Positions 17,621 to 26,150 of a stretch of DNA of 64,000 nt are shown here, piece by piece. Both the position numbers and the translations under genes were made by a program. Each line of letters starts with the position of its first letter. Positions within the stretch are counted from its first letter, which is position 1. The notes under the pieces are model-generated. The model did not search any database. It had not been told where the DNA came from and was given only the letters and a program-made list of their open reading frames with translations. Origin of the DNA: Pseudoxanthomonas sp. (lineage in GTDB: Bacteria > Pseudomonadota > Gammaproteobacteria > Xanthomonadales > Xanthomonadaceae); NCBI RefSeq assembly GCF_027498035.1, contig NZ_CP114978.1:3968001-4032000 (forward strand), in the 5' to 3' direction.

Positions 17621-18205
17621 TTACCGGGCCGGTGCGTACCGGCCCAGGACGGGTTGCATGATCGATCCGAAGATCCCGGGCTCGCCGTAGGCGCGTGCGG
17701 ACAGCATTGCGCCATGGACGGTCGCCATGAAGGCTTCGGCTTCCATGCGCGGTGTGCTGGTCAACTGGAAAACGTCCTGCTGCACGCCGCGTTCGAACAC
17801 CGCGGCCAGCCATGCGGCGAGGTCGTGGAAATGCGCCTTGACCTCGGCCGCGACGCTTTCAGGAAGCAGGGGCAACTCACCGGCCAGCAACGCGCAGACG
17901 CAGATCGGGGCGCTCGCATCGCCGATACAGGTCTCCCAGTAGCCGATGTAGTGCTGGAGCTGCAGGCGCGGATCGGGAACCTGGCGCTCCAATGCCGCCA
18001 GTCCTTCGCGAGCCTCCTGTCGATAACGTTCGACCAGCACCTGGACCAGATCGGCCTTGGTCGGGAAGTGGTGGTGGATGCTGGGCTTGCGGATTCCAAC
18101 CTGGCTTGCGATGTCCGCATAGCTGAAACCGCTGTAGCCGCCCTCGGCGATCAGGGTGCGGGCCTGGGCCAGGATCTGTGCGGCAGTGGGGGCGAGTGCT
18201 GTCAT
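17621..18205 (-). CDS. TetR/AcrR-family transcriptional regulator
   Basis: 194 residues. The N-terminal 50 form a TetR helix-turn-helix (YSGFSYADIASQVGIRKPSIHHHFPTKADL), followed by a ligand-binding domain with ICVCALLAGELPLLPE. A near-perfect palindrome lies 10 bases upstream of the start codon, so it probably represses itself and the downstream membrane-protein gene. The inducer is not evident. Confidence 0.88.
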   Translation of the reverse strand: MTALAPTAAQILAQARTLIAEGGYSGFSYADIASQVGIRKPSIHHHFPTKADLVQVLVERYRQEAREGLAALERQVPDPRLQLQHYIGYWETCIGDASAPICVCALLAGELPLLPESVAAEVKAHFHDLAAWLAAVFERGVQQDVFQLTSTPRMEAEAFMATVHGAMLSARAYGEPGIFGSIMQPVLGRYAPAR

Positions 18206-18214
18206 GCGAGCAGC

Positions 18215-18232
18215 CTACCTAGTAGTAGGTAG
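18215..18232. promoter_or_regulatory. TetR operator palindrome
   Basis: CTACCTA (18215-18221) and TAGGTAG (18226-18232) form an exact inverted repeat around GTAG. It lies 10-27 bp before the TetR start codon, overlapping where its promoter must be. Size and symmetry fit a TetR dimer. Confidence 0.65.
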
Positions 18233-18552
18233 TCTTGCAAGCCGCCGTCCTTGGCTTCGTTCACGCTGCGCCGAAATGGCCGCATCCATCGGCGGACAGG
18301 GCCATGCCTGCAATAGGGATTGCCCGGTGGAGTCCTCCGCGGGCGTGGTTGGCGTCTGCAAGCGCACGCGGCCCCGCATGGCTGCGGTTGGTGCATGCCG
18401 ATGCGCGGAAACGGCCCGCAAGCCACCCGGCGACGACATTTGATCGCGCCTGGCAGGCGCTTCGTCAGGCCAGGCGCGGTTTGGTCGCCGATGGGCTGGC
18501 GCCGGCCAGGTGGCTGGGTATTCTCCGCACCAGTTCCCCAGGGGTTAGTGCC
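18233..18552. other. Intergenic region between tetR and the histidine kinase gene
   Basis: 320 bp with no gene I can support. It must hold the promoter of the LytS-like kinase operon, but I see no good -35/-10 pair. A short inverted repeat (GCGCCTG...CAGGCGC near 18447-18461) is the only structure noticed. Confidence 0.4.
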
Positions 18553-19902
18553 ATGTTTCCGAGAGTCTTCCTGTTCGTCCGGATCATGGGGGCCTGGCTG
18601 GTCACGCTTGGCATCGCGTTTCCGCTGTGGGCCGCGTTCTTCCACGGCTTCGAGGAGCCGCCAGGCCCGATCTTCTGGCTGCTGGCCGTCGGCCTGCTGA
18701 TTGCCGCGGCCATCCGGGTCATCGACCACCTGCATCGGGTGCGCGTCATGGCCGGCGAAGTTCACGCCGCCACCTTGTCCAACCGGCAACGACGCATCGT
18801 CGATCTGCCGATGGATTCGAACGAAGCCTTCGACCTGCTGGAAGGCGCCGTGCGCGAACTGCCGCGCATCCACTCGGTGGTTGCCACCCATGACAGCCTG
18901 AGCGTGCATGGCCAGGTCCAGCGGCCGGGCATGGAGCCGGGGCGCAAGACCGCCTGGTACAACGTGCGGGCCTACTGCGCGATCAGGCAGGATGAAGTGC
19001 AGGTGACGATCATGCCGGGCGAGGGCACCTGTCGTGCCAGCCTCCGCTGCGAACCTGATGCCGGCGCCTGGCGCGACCTGTTCACCGTGGACAAGGGCGC
19101 CAACTACGAACACATCGAGTCGTTGACCCGCGCCATTGCCCGGCGCGTGGCCGAGCGCCGTCGCGCCGAGCAGGCGGCCTCCGCGCACAACGCCACCGAG
19201 AAGGAACTTACCCAGGCGCGCCTGAACCTGCTGCAGGCGCAGGTGGAACCGCACTTCCTCTACAACACGCTGGCCAATGCGCAGGTGCTGGCGGCGACCG
19301 ACCCGCCGCGCGCCGAGCAGATGCTGGGCCACCTGATCCAGTACCTGCGCCGTTCGCTGCCGCGCGCCGAGAACGCCATGTCGCCGCTGGGCGAGGAGCT
19401 GGAGCGCACCCAGGCCTATCTGGAAATCCTCAAGATCCGCATGGGCGCGCGCCTGGATGCACGCATCGAAGTACCTGATGCGCTCAAAGCCGTGCCACTG
19501 CCATCGATGATGCTGCAGACCCTGGTGGAGAACGCCATCAAGCACGGCCTGGAGCCCAAGCCCGGTGGCGGCACGCTGTGGGTGATGGCGCGATCGGTCG
19601 AGGACGGGATCGCCGTGACCGTGGCCGACGATGGCCTGGGCCTGGGCGGTGCACCGAGCAGTGGCACCGGCATCGGCCTGCAGAACCTGCGCGAGCGCCT
19701 GCGCCTGACTTACGGCAACGAAGCGCGCTTTTCGCTGACGTCCAACTTCCCGCAGGGCATGGCGGCCACGCTGGTGCTGCCGCGCCCACGTCCCGCGCCG
19801 GGCCAGCCAATGCCGCCACCGGTGCCACCGGCCCCGACGCCGCAGCGTCCGCAGGATGCCGGCCCATCGCAGGTTTTCGTCGGAGCGGGCCAGCATGGCT
19901 GA
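18553..19902 (+). CDS. LytS/AlgZ-type sensor histidine kinase
   Basis: 449 residues. Two N-terminal membrane helices (LFVRIMGAWLVTLGIAFPLW and IFWLLAVGLLIAAAIRV) are followed by an unassigned region, a short coiled coil (about 190-225) and the His_kinase domain, with the phospho-acceptor histidine in QVEPHFLYNTLANAQ. The ATP-binding elements ENAIKHGLEP, DDGLGLG and GIGLQNLRERL are all present. The C-terminus is unusually proline-rich (PPPVPPAPTPQRP). It overlaps the downstream LytTR regulator gene by 8 bp, so the two are translationally coupled partners. The signal is unknown. Confidence 0.9.
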   Translation: MFPRVFLFVRIMGAWLVTLGIAFPLWAAFFHGFEEPPGPIFWLLAVGLLIAAAIRVIDHLHRVRVMAGEVHAATLSNRQRRIVDLPMDSNEAFDLLEGAVRELPRIHSVVATHDSLSVHGQVQRPGMEPGRKTAWYNVRAYCAIRQDEVQVTIMPGEGTCRASLRCEPDAGAWRDLFTVDKGANYEHIESLTRAIARRVAERRRAEQAASAHNATEKELTQARLNLLQAQVEPHFLYNTLANAQVLAATDPPRAEQMLGHLIQYLRRSLPRAENAMSPLGEELERTQAYLEILKIRMGARLDARIEVPDALKAVPLPSMMLQTLVENAIKHGLEPKPGGGTLWVMARSVEDGIAVTVADDGLGLGGAPSSGTGIGLQNLRERLRLTYGNEARFSLTSNFPQGMAATLVLPRPRPAPGQPMPPPVPPAPTPQRPQDAGPSQVFVGAGQHG

Positions 19903-20656
19903 GTGCGTCGTCGCCGAAGACGAGGACCTGCTGCGCGCCGCGCTGGTGGCGCAGCTGCGCCAGGCCTGGCCGGAACTGGAGATCGTCGCTGAGTGCAGCG
20001 ACGGCGCCACCGCGCTGGAAACCATCGCTGAGCGCCAGCCGGCCGTGGCCTTCCTCGACATCCGCATGCCGGGCCTGACCGGCATCGAGGTCGCGCGCGC
20101 CGTGGCCGATGCCAGTCCGCACACCCAAGTTGTGCTCGTCACCGCCTACGACCAGTACGCGGTGGAGGCCTTCGAACACGGCGCCGTGGACTACCTGCTC
20201 AAGCCGGTCAGTCGCGAGCGCCTGGACTGGACCGTGCAGCGGCTGAAGGCACGCCGGCAAAGCACGCCGGACGTGGCGGTGCTGGATGCCCTGCTCAAAC
20301 GCATCGCCCCCAGGGCCCGGCCCGAAGTCGCGCCGCTGGCCTGGGTGACCGCCAGCACCGGCCGCGAGACACGCCTGATCCTGCTGGAAGACGTGGCGTA
20401 TTTCCGCGCCGACCAGAAGTACACCGTGGTGATGACCGCCGAAGGCGAGGCACTGCTGCGCACGCCGTTGCGCGAACTGCTGACCGCGCTGGACCCGGCG
20501 GTGTTCAAGCAGATCCATCGTTCGACCATCGTCAACCTCAAGGCGGTGTCTTCGGTGATCCGCGAAGACAGCGGCAAGGGCCAGTTGCGCCTGCGCAACC
20601 GGCCGGAACTGCTGACCGTCAGCCAGCCCTTCATGGGCTTGTTCAAGGGCATGTAA
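19895..20656 (+). CDS. LytTR-family response regulator
   Basis: 253 residues. The receiver domain has its acidic pocket at VAEDEDL and phospho-acceptor Asp55 (FLDIRMPGL), plus the conserved Lys in LLKPVSRERL. After a linker, the LytTR DNA-binding domain runs from about residue 145 (RETRLILLEDVAYFRADQKYT, FKQIHRSTIVNLKAV). It is the cognate partner of the overlapping LytS-type kinase. Targets would be direct repeats not recognisable here. Confidence 0.92.
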   Translation: MAECVVAEDEDLLRAALVAQLRQAWPELEIVAECSDGATALETIAERQPAVAFLDIRMPGLTGIEVARAVADASPHTQVVLVTAYDQYAVEAFEHGAVDYLLKPVSRERLDWTVQRLKARRQSTPDVAVLDALLKRIAPRARPEVAPLAWVTASTGRETRLILLEDVAYFRADQKYTVVMTAEGEALLRTPLRELLTALDPAVFKQIHRSTIVNLKAVSSVIREDSGKGQLRLRNRPELLTVSQPFMGLFKGM

Positions 20657-20750
20657 GCCATCGCGTGGCGTCTCCCGCTGCGCGACGGATGTTTTGCATC
20701 CTGCCGGCACTGCCCGGCCGACCAGACAACCGGATTACAAGGAATGCGCC

Positions 20751-21122
20751 ATGCGCCTGTTGACCTCGATGTTGTATTGCCTGCTCGCGCTGTTCGGTTG
20801 CGACGGGAACAGCAGCACCACGACCGTGACCCGGACCCAGGTCGATGGCCAGGACACGTTGTTCAGCCGGACCACGCAGGACCACGATGCGGCCACCTTC
20901 CAGTGCGTGCGCAGCATCAGCGGCCGCTGCCACTACCAGGTGTTCCAGGAACGCTGCGCGGCGCAAGCCACCGCAGCCGACGAGGCGAAGTGTGCGCGCA
21001 CGCCGATGGACAGCTTCAGCCTGGCGGTGGGCGACAGGCACCTGCTCAAGGGATTGGCCGGGCAGGTCCGTGAATGCGTCCAGGCCGAAGCGCCTGGCGC
21101 CGGGACCCGCTGCGGAGGGTGA
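20751..21122 (+). CDS. Small putative lipoprotein, unknown function
   Basis: 123 residues starting MRLLTSMLYCLLALFGCDGNSS. A short charged start, a hydrophobic stretch and LFGC resemble a lipobox, so outer-membrane or periplasmic attachment through the cysteine near position 16 is likely. The mature part contains six further cysteines (for example FQCVRSISGRC and EAKCARTP), suggesting disulfides. AAGGA at 20739-20743 gives a well-spaced start. I do not recognise the family. It follows the LytTR gene by about 95 bp. Confidence 0.65.
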   Translation: MRLLTSMLYCLLALFGCDGNSSTTTVTRTQVDGQDTLFSRTTQDHDAATFQCVRSISGRCHYQVFQERCAAQATAADEAKCARTPMDSFSLAVGDRHLLKGLAGQVRECVQAEAPGAGTRCGG

Positions 21123-21155
21123 CGCAGCGGCAGGCCTGTCATCGGCCAAAAGCAG

Positions 21156-21186
21156 AACGCCGCCGCAGGAGGCCTGCGGCGGCGTT
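21156..21186. terminator. Hairpin duplicated from the pepN terminator
   Basis: A 14-bp perfect stem (AACGCCGCCGCAGG with its complement) around a 3-base loop. Nearly the same hairpin lies after pepN at 28180-28209, and both are followed by the same pepN C-terminal coding tail. It may terminate the lipoprotein transcript, although no long T-run follows on either strand. Confidence 0.6.
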
Positions 21187-21211
21187 CGGGTCACGCGTCA
21201 GCTGGAATGCA

Positions 21212-21271
21212 TCACTTCACCAGCGTGGCTGGGTCCTGCTTGGCGGTGACGGTACTGCACTGGGTCATGGC
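21212..21271 (-). pseudogene. Remnant of a second pepN 3' end
   Basis: Read on the minus strand, this encodes QCSTVTAKQDPATLVK followed by stop, against LCSAITAKQDPATLVK and stop in the intact pepN at 28237. Fifty of the first 60 bases match that gene. The similarity fades upstream and an in-frame stop follows about 28 codons in. It is only a C-terminal scrap, so not functional. Together with the duplicated hairpin it marks a rearrangement boundary. Confidence 0.75.
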
Positions 21272-21430
21272 TTTGGCGGGGTACGCGGCGGTGTTCAATG
21301 TGCGGTGCTTTTCGCTGCACCCCATGTGCTTGTGTCACTGCCGCAGCAGGCGTTGAAAGACTGGGGCTTCATTCGGGAGCCTGCTTTGCGGGTCTATGCT
21401 TGCGGGCACCTTTTCAGTAGCGAGCATGCG

Positions 21431-22873
21431 ATGTCTGTCTCCTATCCCAACACGCAACTTTTGATCGACAACGCATGGGTGGATGCGGCCAGCGGCAAGA
21501 CGCTGGACGTGTTGAGCCCGGCCACGGGGCAGGTCATCGGTACGGTGGCTCACGCCGGCAAGGAGGATCTGGACCGCGCCTTGGCAGCGGCGCAGCGAGG
21601 TTTCAACGTTTGGAAAAACACTCCGGCCCATGAGCGTGCGGCGATCATGCGACGCGCGGCTGCACTACTGCGCGAGCGTGTCGATGCCATCGCGCCGCTG
21701 CTGACGCAGGAGCAGGGCAAGCCACTGGCCGAAGCCGGGGTGGAGACGCTGGCCGGCGCCGACATCATCGAGTGGTTTGCCGATGAAGGCCGGCGCGTTT
21801 ATGGCCGGATCGTGCCCTCGCGCAATCTTGCCGCGCAGGCGCTGGTCATCAAGGAGCCGGTGGGGCCGGTGGCGGCGTTCACGCCGTGGAATTTCCCGAT
21901 CAATCAGGTGGTGCGCAAGATCGGCGCGGTGCTGGCCGCCGGCTGCTCGTTTCTGGTCAAGGCGCCGGAGGAAACACCGGCCGCGCCTGCGGCCTTGATC
22001 AAGGCCTTCGTCGATGCCGGCGTGCCGGCCGGCACGGTCGGGCTGGTGTTTGGTGATCCGGCGGAGATTTCGTCGTATCTGATTGCTCATCCGGTGATTC
22101 GCAAGATCACCTTCACCGGCTCCACGGCAGTGGGCAAGCAGCTGGCAGCGATGGCCGGGCAGCACATGAAGCGCGCAACGATGGAGCTGGGCGGTCATGC
22201 GCCGGTGATCGTGGCCGAGGATGCGGATGTCGAATTGGCGGTCAAGGCCAGCGGCGCGGCCAAGTTCCGCAATGCCGGGCAGGTGTGCATCTCGCCGACG
22301 CGCTTTCTTGTGCACAACAGCCTCAAGCAAGCCTTCACCGAAGCGCTGGTCAGCCATGCCCAATCGCTGACTTTGGGTAACGGGCTGGAGGCGGGCACCA
22401 CGCTGGGGCCGCTGGCCAATGCGCGCCGTCTGGATGCGATGGCGCAGGTAGTGCTGGACGCGCGCAACAAGGGCGCCAAGGTCGCCACCGGCGGCGAGCG
22501 CGTGGGCCATGCCGGCAATTTCTTTGCCCCCACCGTGCTGGCGGACGTGCCCCTGGATGCCTTGGTGTTCAACGATGAGCCGTTTGGCCCGGTGGCGGCT
22601 GTGCGCGGATTCGACACGCTGGAAGAAGCCATCGCCGAAGCCAATCGCTTGCCTTATGGCTTGTCGGCCTATGCGTTCACGCGCTCGATCAAGAACGCGC
22701 ATTTGCTGAGCCAGCAGGTGGAGACGGGCATGCTGTGGATCAACCAGTCCGCGCTGCCGACGGCGGAGCTGCCGTTCGGCGGCGTCAAGGATTCGGGTTA
22801 CGGCTCCGAAGGCGGTCCGGAGGCGGTGGAGGCGTACTTGAATACCAAAACGGTGAGCATCACTGCTGCATGA
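21431..22873 (+). CDS. NAD(P)-dependent aldehyde dehydrogenase, succinate-semialdehyde dehydrogenase type
   Basis: 480 residues of the ALDH superfamily. It has FTPWNFPINQ and FTGSTAVGKQL for cofactor binding, the general base Glu252 (MELGGHAP) and catalytic Cys286 (GQVCISPTRF). It oxidises an aldehyde to the acid; overall pattern and length favour succinate or related semialdehydes (GabD-like), but substrate cannot be fixed from sequence. No GABA transaminase or transporter is nearby. It lies inside the mosaic region between the two pepN ends, with GC content like the core genome. Confidence 0.88.
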   Translation: MSVSYPNTQLLIDNAWVDAASGKTLDVLSPATGQVIGTVAHAGKEDLDRALAAAQRGFNVWKNTPAHERAAIMRRAAALLRERVDAIAPLLTQEQGKPLAEAGVETLAGADIIEWFADEGRRVYGRIVPSRNLAAQALVIKEPVGPVAAFTPWNFPINQVVRKIGAVLAAGCSFLVKAPEETPAAPAALIKAFVDAGVPAGTVGLVFGDPAEISSYLIAHPVIRKITFTGSTAVGKQLAAMAGQHMKRATMELGGHAPVIVAEDADVELAVKASGAAKFRNAGQVCISPTRFLVHNSLKQAFTEALVSHAQSLTLGNGLEAGTTLGPLANARRLDAMAQVVLDARNKGAKVATGGERVGHAGNFFAPTVLADVPLDALVFNDEPFGPVAAVRGFDTLEEAIAEANRLPYGLSAYAFTRSIKNAHLLSQQVETGMLWINQSALPTAELPFGGVKDSGYGSEGGPEAVEAYLNTKTVSITAA

Positions 22874-22907
22874 GGCGGTGACGCGCATGCGTGCGGGGAT
22901 TGCCCCG

Positions 22908-23174
22908 GCGTCGCCGCCGGTGGCACCGGAAATCGTCACCTCTGCCTTGGCCGCACGGTCACCACCAGCCAGACGCTTTGGCGATGCCATGGGCAACAAC
23001 CCGCACATCCGTTTCAGCAACACCACACAGGCCGGCTACACCCTGCTGGACATCAGCCGCCAGCACGCCATCGCCCACATGTACGCCGTGGATCGCATGC
23101 GGCGCCAAGCCACCCCGCACCGCTTGACGCGCATCGTCCATGAAGCGGGCGCGGAGCGGTTGTTGGTTGATTGA
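22908..23174 (+). pseudogene. 3' fragment resembling a PhoD-type phosphodiesterase/alkaline phosphatase D
   Basis: About 88 codons, including VAPEIVTSAL and NNPHIRFSNTTQAGYTLLDI, which resemble the C-terminal end of PhoD family enzymes (typically PEFVGTS... NPHIKF...RGY). The metal-binding N-terminal two thirds are absent; the aldehyde dehydrogenase gene ends only about 35 bp upstream. It is probably the tail of a gene lost during the rearrangements here. Assignment is tentative. Confidence 0.4.
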
Positions 23175-23248
23175 ACGCGTGGGGGATATGCGCGCTGAGT
23201 TGCAAGTGCAACTGGTGCGCAGGAAAAGTCGCATGACTGCTTTCGGTC

Positions 23249-24835
23249 GAGGCTGTGTAAAAACTCTTCGCCGATGTTTCAGCGTCACTGGTGCGTCCAG
23301 ATCAGACAACTGTGACAAGTACGGAAGTTCGACGCCTAGGCTGCGATTGCTCTCAGCATGCCCGGCATTCCGATGATCTTGATCATGCGCTTCATGTTGT
23401 AGGCCAGGACGGCCAGGCTGATCTCTGTTCTGACCTTTGGAAGGGTTGTGGTCAGAAATGGCGTAGTGCCCAGCCAAGCCTTGAGCGTGCCGAACACATG
23501 CTCCACGGTCTGCTTTCGCGTCACCGCGACTTGTGGCCTGGCATTGAGCCTCAGCTGCATCGTCTCCAACACGTGCTCGTGCTCCCATCGGCTGATGCGT
23601 CGGTAGCGGCCGGTCGTGCACTTGGCTCGCATCGGGCAGGCAGGACAGGCCGATGACCAATACTTGTGTAGCGTCAGGCCATTCTCTTCAGTAGTGAAGC
23701 GATGGGTGGCGGCTTCGCCCGCTGGGCATTGATAGGCATCAGCTCGCGGGTCGTAGATAAAGTCCCGCTTGTCGAACCGGCCCTCGGCTTTGCTGTTCGA
23801 GGTCAGTGGCTTGGGCACCAGCGGGATGATGCCAGCCTGCTCGCACGCCAGGATCTCCGGCGCATTGAAGTAGCCGCGATCGGCCAGCGCAGTGATGTGT
23901 TCGGCGCCGAGCGCATCCTTGGCTTTTATGGCCATGGCCGAGAGCTGGGCGCGGTCGTTACCTGCGTTGGTGACCTCATGGGCGATGATCAGATGATGCT
24001 CAGCATCGACCGCGGCTTGAAGGTTGTAGCCCACAGTCCCGGTGCCACGTCCGCTCGAAGTCATCGAGCGTGCGTCAGGATCAGTCAGCGAGATCTGGTG
24101 GTCGGGTGTGTCTTTGAGCTGCTGCTCGATGGCATCGAGCGCTTCCATCTGCTCACGCACCTTGGCCAGCTTGTCCTTCAGATGGGGGACACGCCCCTCT
24201 GGCAGCAGCGCTGGATCACGGTCAGCCCGATCCAGCTCGGCCAGATAGCGGGCCACGCTCTCGTCCAACAGTTCGCGACGCGCCCTGATCTTGCCAGCGG
24301 TGAAGTTGCGCTCTCGGCTGTTCACCGCCTTGAGCTTACTACCGTCGATTGCGACCACTGCATGTGAGAAGACCTTCATCCTCCGGCACAGCGCAACGAA
24401 CCGGCTGCACACCGACACGATGGAACTACCGTTGTCCTTACGGAAGTCGGCGATGGTCTTGAAGTCCGGCGCCAATCGTCCTGTCAGCCAGATCAGTTCG
24501 AGGTTGCGCTGCGCTTCGCGCTCCAGGCGACGGCTGGACTGGATGCGGTTGAGATAGCCGTAGATGTAGATCTTGAGCAGCGCGGCCGGGTGATAGGCGG
24601 GCCGGCCGCCAGCGGCACGATCAACCGCCTCAAAGCCCAAGGCACTCAGGTCGAGCGCTTCAACGAACGCGTCGACCACCCGCACCGGGTTCTCCTCGTG
24701 GACGTAGTCTTCGAGCCGATCAGGGAGCAGAAGTCCCTGGGACCGATCAACGCTATCGACGAATCGCTTCATGCCCGGCACCAATCAAGTGATGCTCAGA
24801 TATTGCCAGTGACGTGGTGGTTTTCACACAGCCTC
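23249..24835 (-). mobile_element. IS1182-family insertion sequence
   Basis: About 1.59 kb bounded by imperfect terminal inverted repeats: GAGGCTGTGTAAAAAC at 23249-23264 and its counterpart GAGGCTGTGTGAAAAC read inward from 24835. One complete transposase gene fills the element. I find no clear target-site duplication outside the ends, which suggests later recombination or deletion at one side. Confidence 0.82.
23336..24772 (-). CDS. IS1182-family transposase
   Basis: 478 residues starting MKRFVDSVDRSQGLLLPDRLEDYV. The N-terminal DUF772-like domain (HPAALLKIYIYGYLNRIQSSRRLE) is followed by a DDE-type catalytic domain: VAIDGSKLKAVN, ITALADRGYFNAPEI and the conserved TVEHVFGTLKAWLG with its glutamate. 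A cysteine-rich insertion (CPACPMRAKC) is normal for the family. The reading frame is intact, so the element may still be active. It lies next to the tRNA-Phe scar. Confidence 0.92.
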   Translation of the reverse strand: MKRFVDSVDRSQGLLLPDRLEDYVHEENPVRVVDAFVEALDLSALGFEAVDRAAGGRPAYHPAALLKIYIYGYLNRIQSSRRLEREAQRNLELIWLTGRLAPDFKTIADFRKDNGSSIVSVCSRFVALCRRMKVFSHAVVAIDGSKLKAVNSRERNFTAGKIRARRELLDESVARYLAELDRADRDPALLPEGRVPHLKDKLAKVREQMEALDAIEQQLKDTPDHQISLTDPDARSMTSSGRGTGTVGYNLQAAVDAEHHLIIAHEVTNAGNDRAQLSAMAIKAKDALGAEHITALADRGYFNAPEILACEQAGIIPLVPKPLTSNSKAEGRFDKRDFIYDPRADAYQCPAGEAATHRFTTEENGLTLHKYWSSACPACPMRAKCTTGRYRRISRWEHEHVLETMQLRLNARPQVAVTRKQTVEHVFGTLKAWLGTTPFLTTTLPKVRTEISLAVLAYNMKRMIKIIGMPGMLRAIAA

Positions 24836-24865
24836 GGCCAAAAGCGGACATCTCATAGTTGCCAT

Positions 24866-24915
24866 AGGGGTTGAAAATCCCCGTGTCGGGGGTTCGATTC
24901 CCTCCCCGGCCACCA
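24866..24915 (+). repeat. 3' half of a tRNA-Phe gene (attachment-site scar)
   Basis: GGGGTTGAAAATCCCCGTGTC followed by GGGGGTTCGATTCCC, an acceptor strand and encoded CCA reproduces tRNA-Phe(GAA) from the anticodon stem to the 3' end. The base before the anticodon loop is missing (GGGG-TTGAAAA instead of GGGGA-TTGAAAA). The 5' acceptor and D-arm are absent, so it is not a functional tRNA. Such 3' halves are left by tyrosine-integrase elements that insert into tRNA genes. Confidence 0.8.
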
Positions 24916-25235
24916 TTTAAACCTTAAGCCCTGCAATGGTTTACGCCACCGCTGGGCTTTTCGTATGCGCTAATCGCCCGACTAGCGCCTTCCTATGGCC
25001 CGACTGTGGCCCGACCCGTGCAACCACGTCTCAACAAGGTCGCGCACTCGCGGGTCGCCCCGCTAGACTCCAGACAAAGTCGCAGAACCTGAGACTTAAG
25101 GGAGGCATGCTAAGAGCAAGTCCTATTGTTCTCGCCCGCCCTTGATGTTTGTCTAGCTATCCCCAGTTCCGTTCTGGCCGTGTGGCGTCAGGGGCGATAG
25201 ACGCCGGCCTACCAATAAAAAAAAGGAAGGCACGC
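24916..25235. other. Non-coding stretch between the tRNA-Phe scar and the CBASS operon
   Basis: 320 bp. Just after the tRNA end, AAGCCC (24926-24931) and GGGCTT (24954-24959) followed by TTTC could be the old tRNA terminator. No integrase gene is recognisable. The promoter of the CD-NTase operon must lie in the right half, but no convincing -35/-10 pair is visible. GGAAGG at 25225-25230 is the ribosome-binding site of the CD-NTase. Confidence 0.45.
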
Positions 25236-26150
25236 ATGGCTGGAGAGTGGGAAGCCAAGTTCTCGCAGTGGGCGCAACCGCCTAGCGATACTGAAGAAAC
25301 GCGGATACAGAACGCCATCAAAGGTATTCGAGATGCCCTAGATGCGGACGTCCAACTGAAAAGTACCACGCGGGTTTTCGTCCAAGGTTCCTATCGGAAT
25401 CGCGTCAATGTAAGGCAGGACAGCGACGTTGATATCGGTGTGTTGTACACGGGGAGCACGTTCTACCCCGAATACCCACAAGGAACTACCAAGGAAACGT
25501 TCGGAATTAGCGACTCCGCGTACACCGTCCAAGAATTCAAAAGGCAGATCTACGGGGCGCTCATCGCGCGCTTCGGTGCATCGGGCGTAACTTGGGGGGA
25601 CAAGGCATTAGACGTGCACGCCAACACGTATCGGGTGGATGCTGACGTAGTGCCGCTGTTTGAGCATCGGCGCTACAGCACAGATGGCTCTTTTCTTTGC
25701 GGGGTCGAGCTTCGTCCGGATAACGGCGGACGCATTATTAATTGGCCTGAGCAGTTGTACTCGCACTGGCCTCGCCAACATTACGAACACGCCGTCAGCA
25801 AGAACGACGCAACGCGCAGGGCGTACAAGGGCGTCGTGCGGATTCTGCGGAAGTTGCGCTATGTCATGGACGGAGAGGGAAGCGCGTCGGCAAAAGATAT
25901 GAAAGGGTTTCTGGTCGAATGCTTGGTGCACAACGCCCCGAACGAGAATTTCGCTCACGACACTTGGGAAAAGTGCGTGCGCGCGGTGCTCTGTTATCTA
26001 TGGTCGAATACGCTTGACGATGCCACGTGCCAATACTGGCGCGAAGTTAGCCAGTTGAAGTACATCTTCCTCGGTAATCCCGCTGGAAAGCGGGCCAGTG
26101 CAAACAAGTTCTTGCTCGATGCCTGGTCTTACATCGGTATCACGCCATGA
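25236..26150 (+). CDS. CD-NTase (cGAS/DncV-like nucleotidyltransferase), CBASS signal synthase
   Basis: 304 residues. The nucleotidyltransferase signature is clear: Gly51-Ser52 (GSYRNRVNV), the metal-binding pair Asp64 and Asp66 (DSDVDIGVL), and the third acidic residue in VDADVVPLF (Asp137). CD-NTases make cyclic oligonucleotides on phage infection that activate a cell-killing effector. The ATG at 25236 has GGAAGG five bases upstream and gives the usual family length; a TTG at 25149 is less likely. It overlaps the membrane effector gene by 4 bp. GC content is lower than in core genes, consistent with transfer. The nucleotide product is not predictable here. Confidence 0.87.
   Translation: MAGEWEAKFSQWAQPPSDTEETRIQNAIKGIRDALDADVQLKSTTRVFVQGSYRNRVNVRQDSDVDIGVLYTGSTFYPEYPQGTTKETFGISDSAYTVQEFKRQIYGALIARFGASGVTWGDKALDVHANTYRVDADVVPLFEHRRYSTDGSFLCGVELRPDNGGRIINWPEQLYSHWPRQHYEHAVSKNDATRRAYKGVVRILRKLRYVMDGEGSASAKDMKGFLVECLVHNAPNENFAHDTWEKCVRAVLCYLWSNTLDDATCQYWREVSQLKYIFLGNPAGKRASANKFLLDAWSYIGITP

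Noticed and set aside
23249..24835. Target-site duplication of the IS1182 element
   Set aside because: The bases outside the two ends (…TTTCGGT and GCCAAAAG…) do not match.
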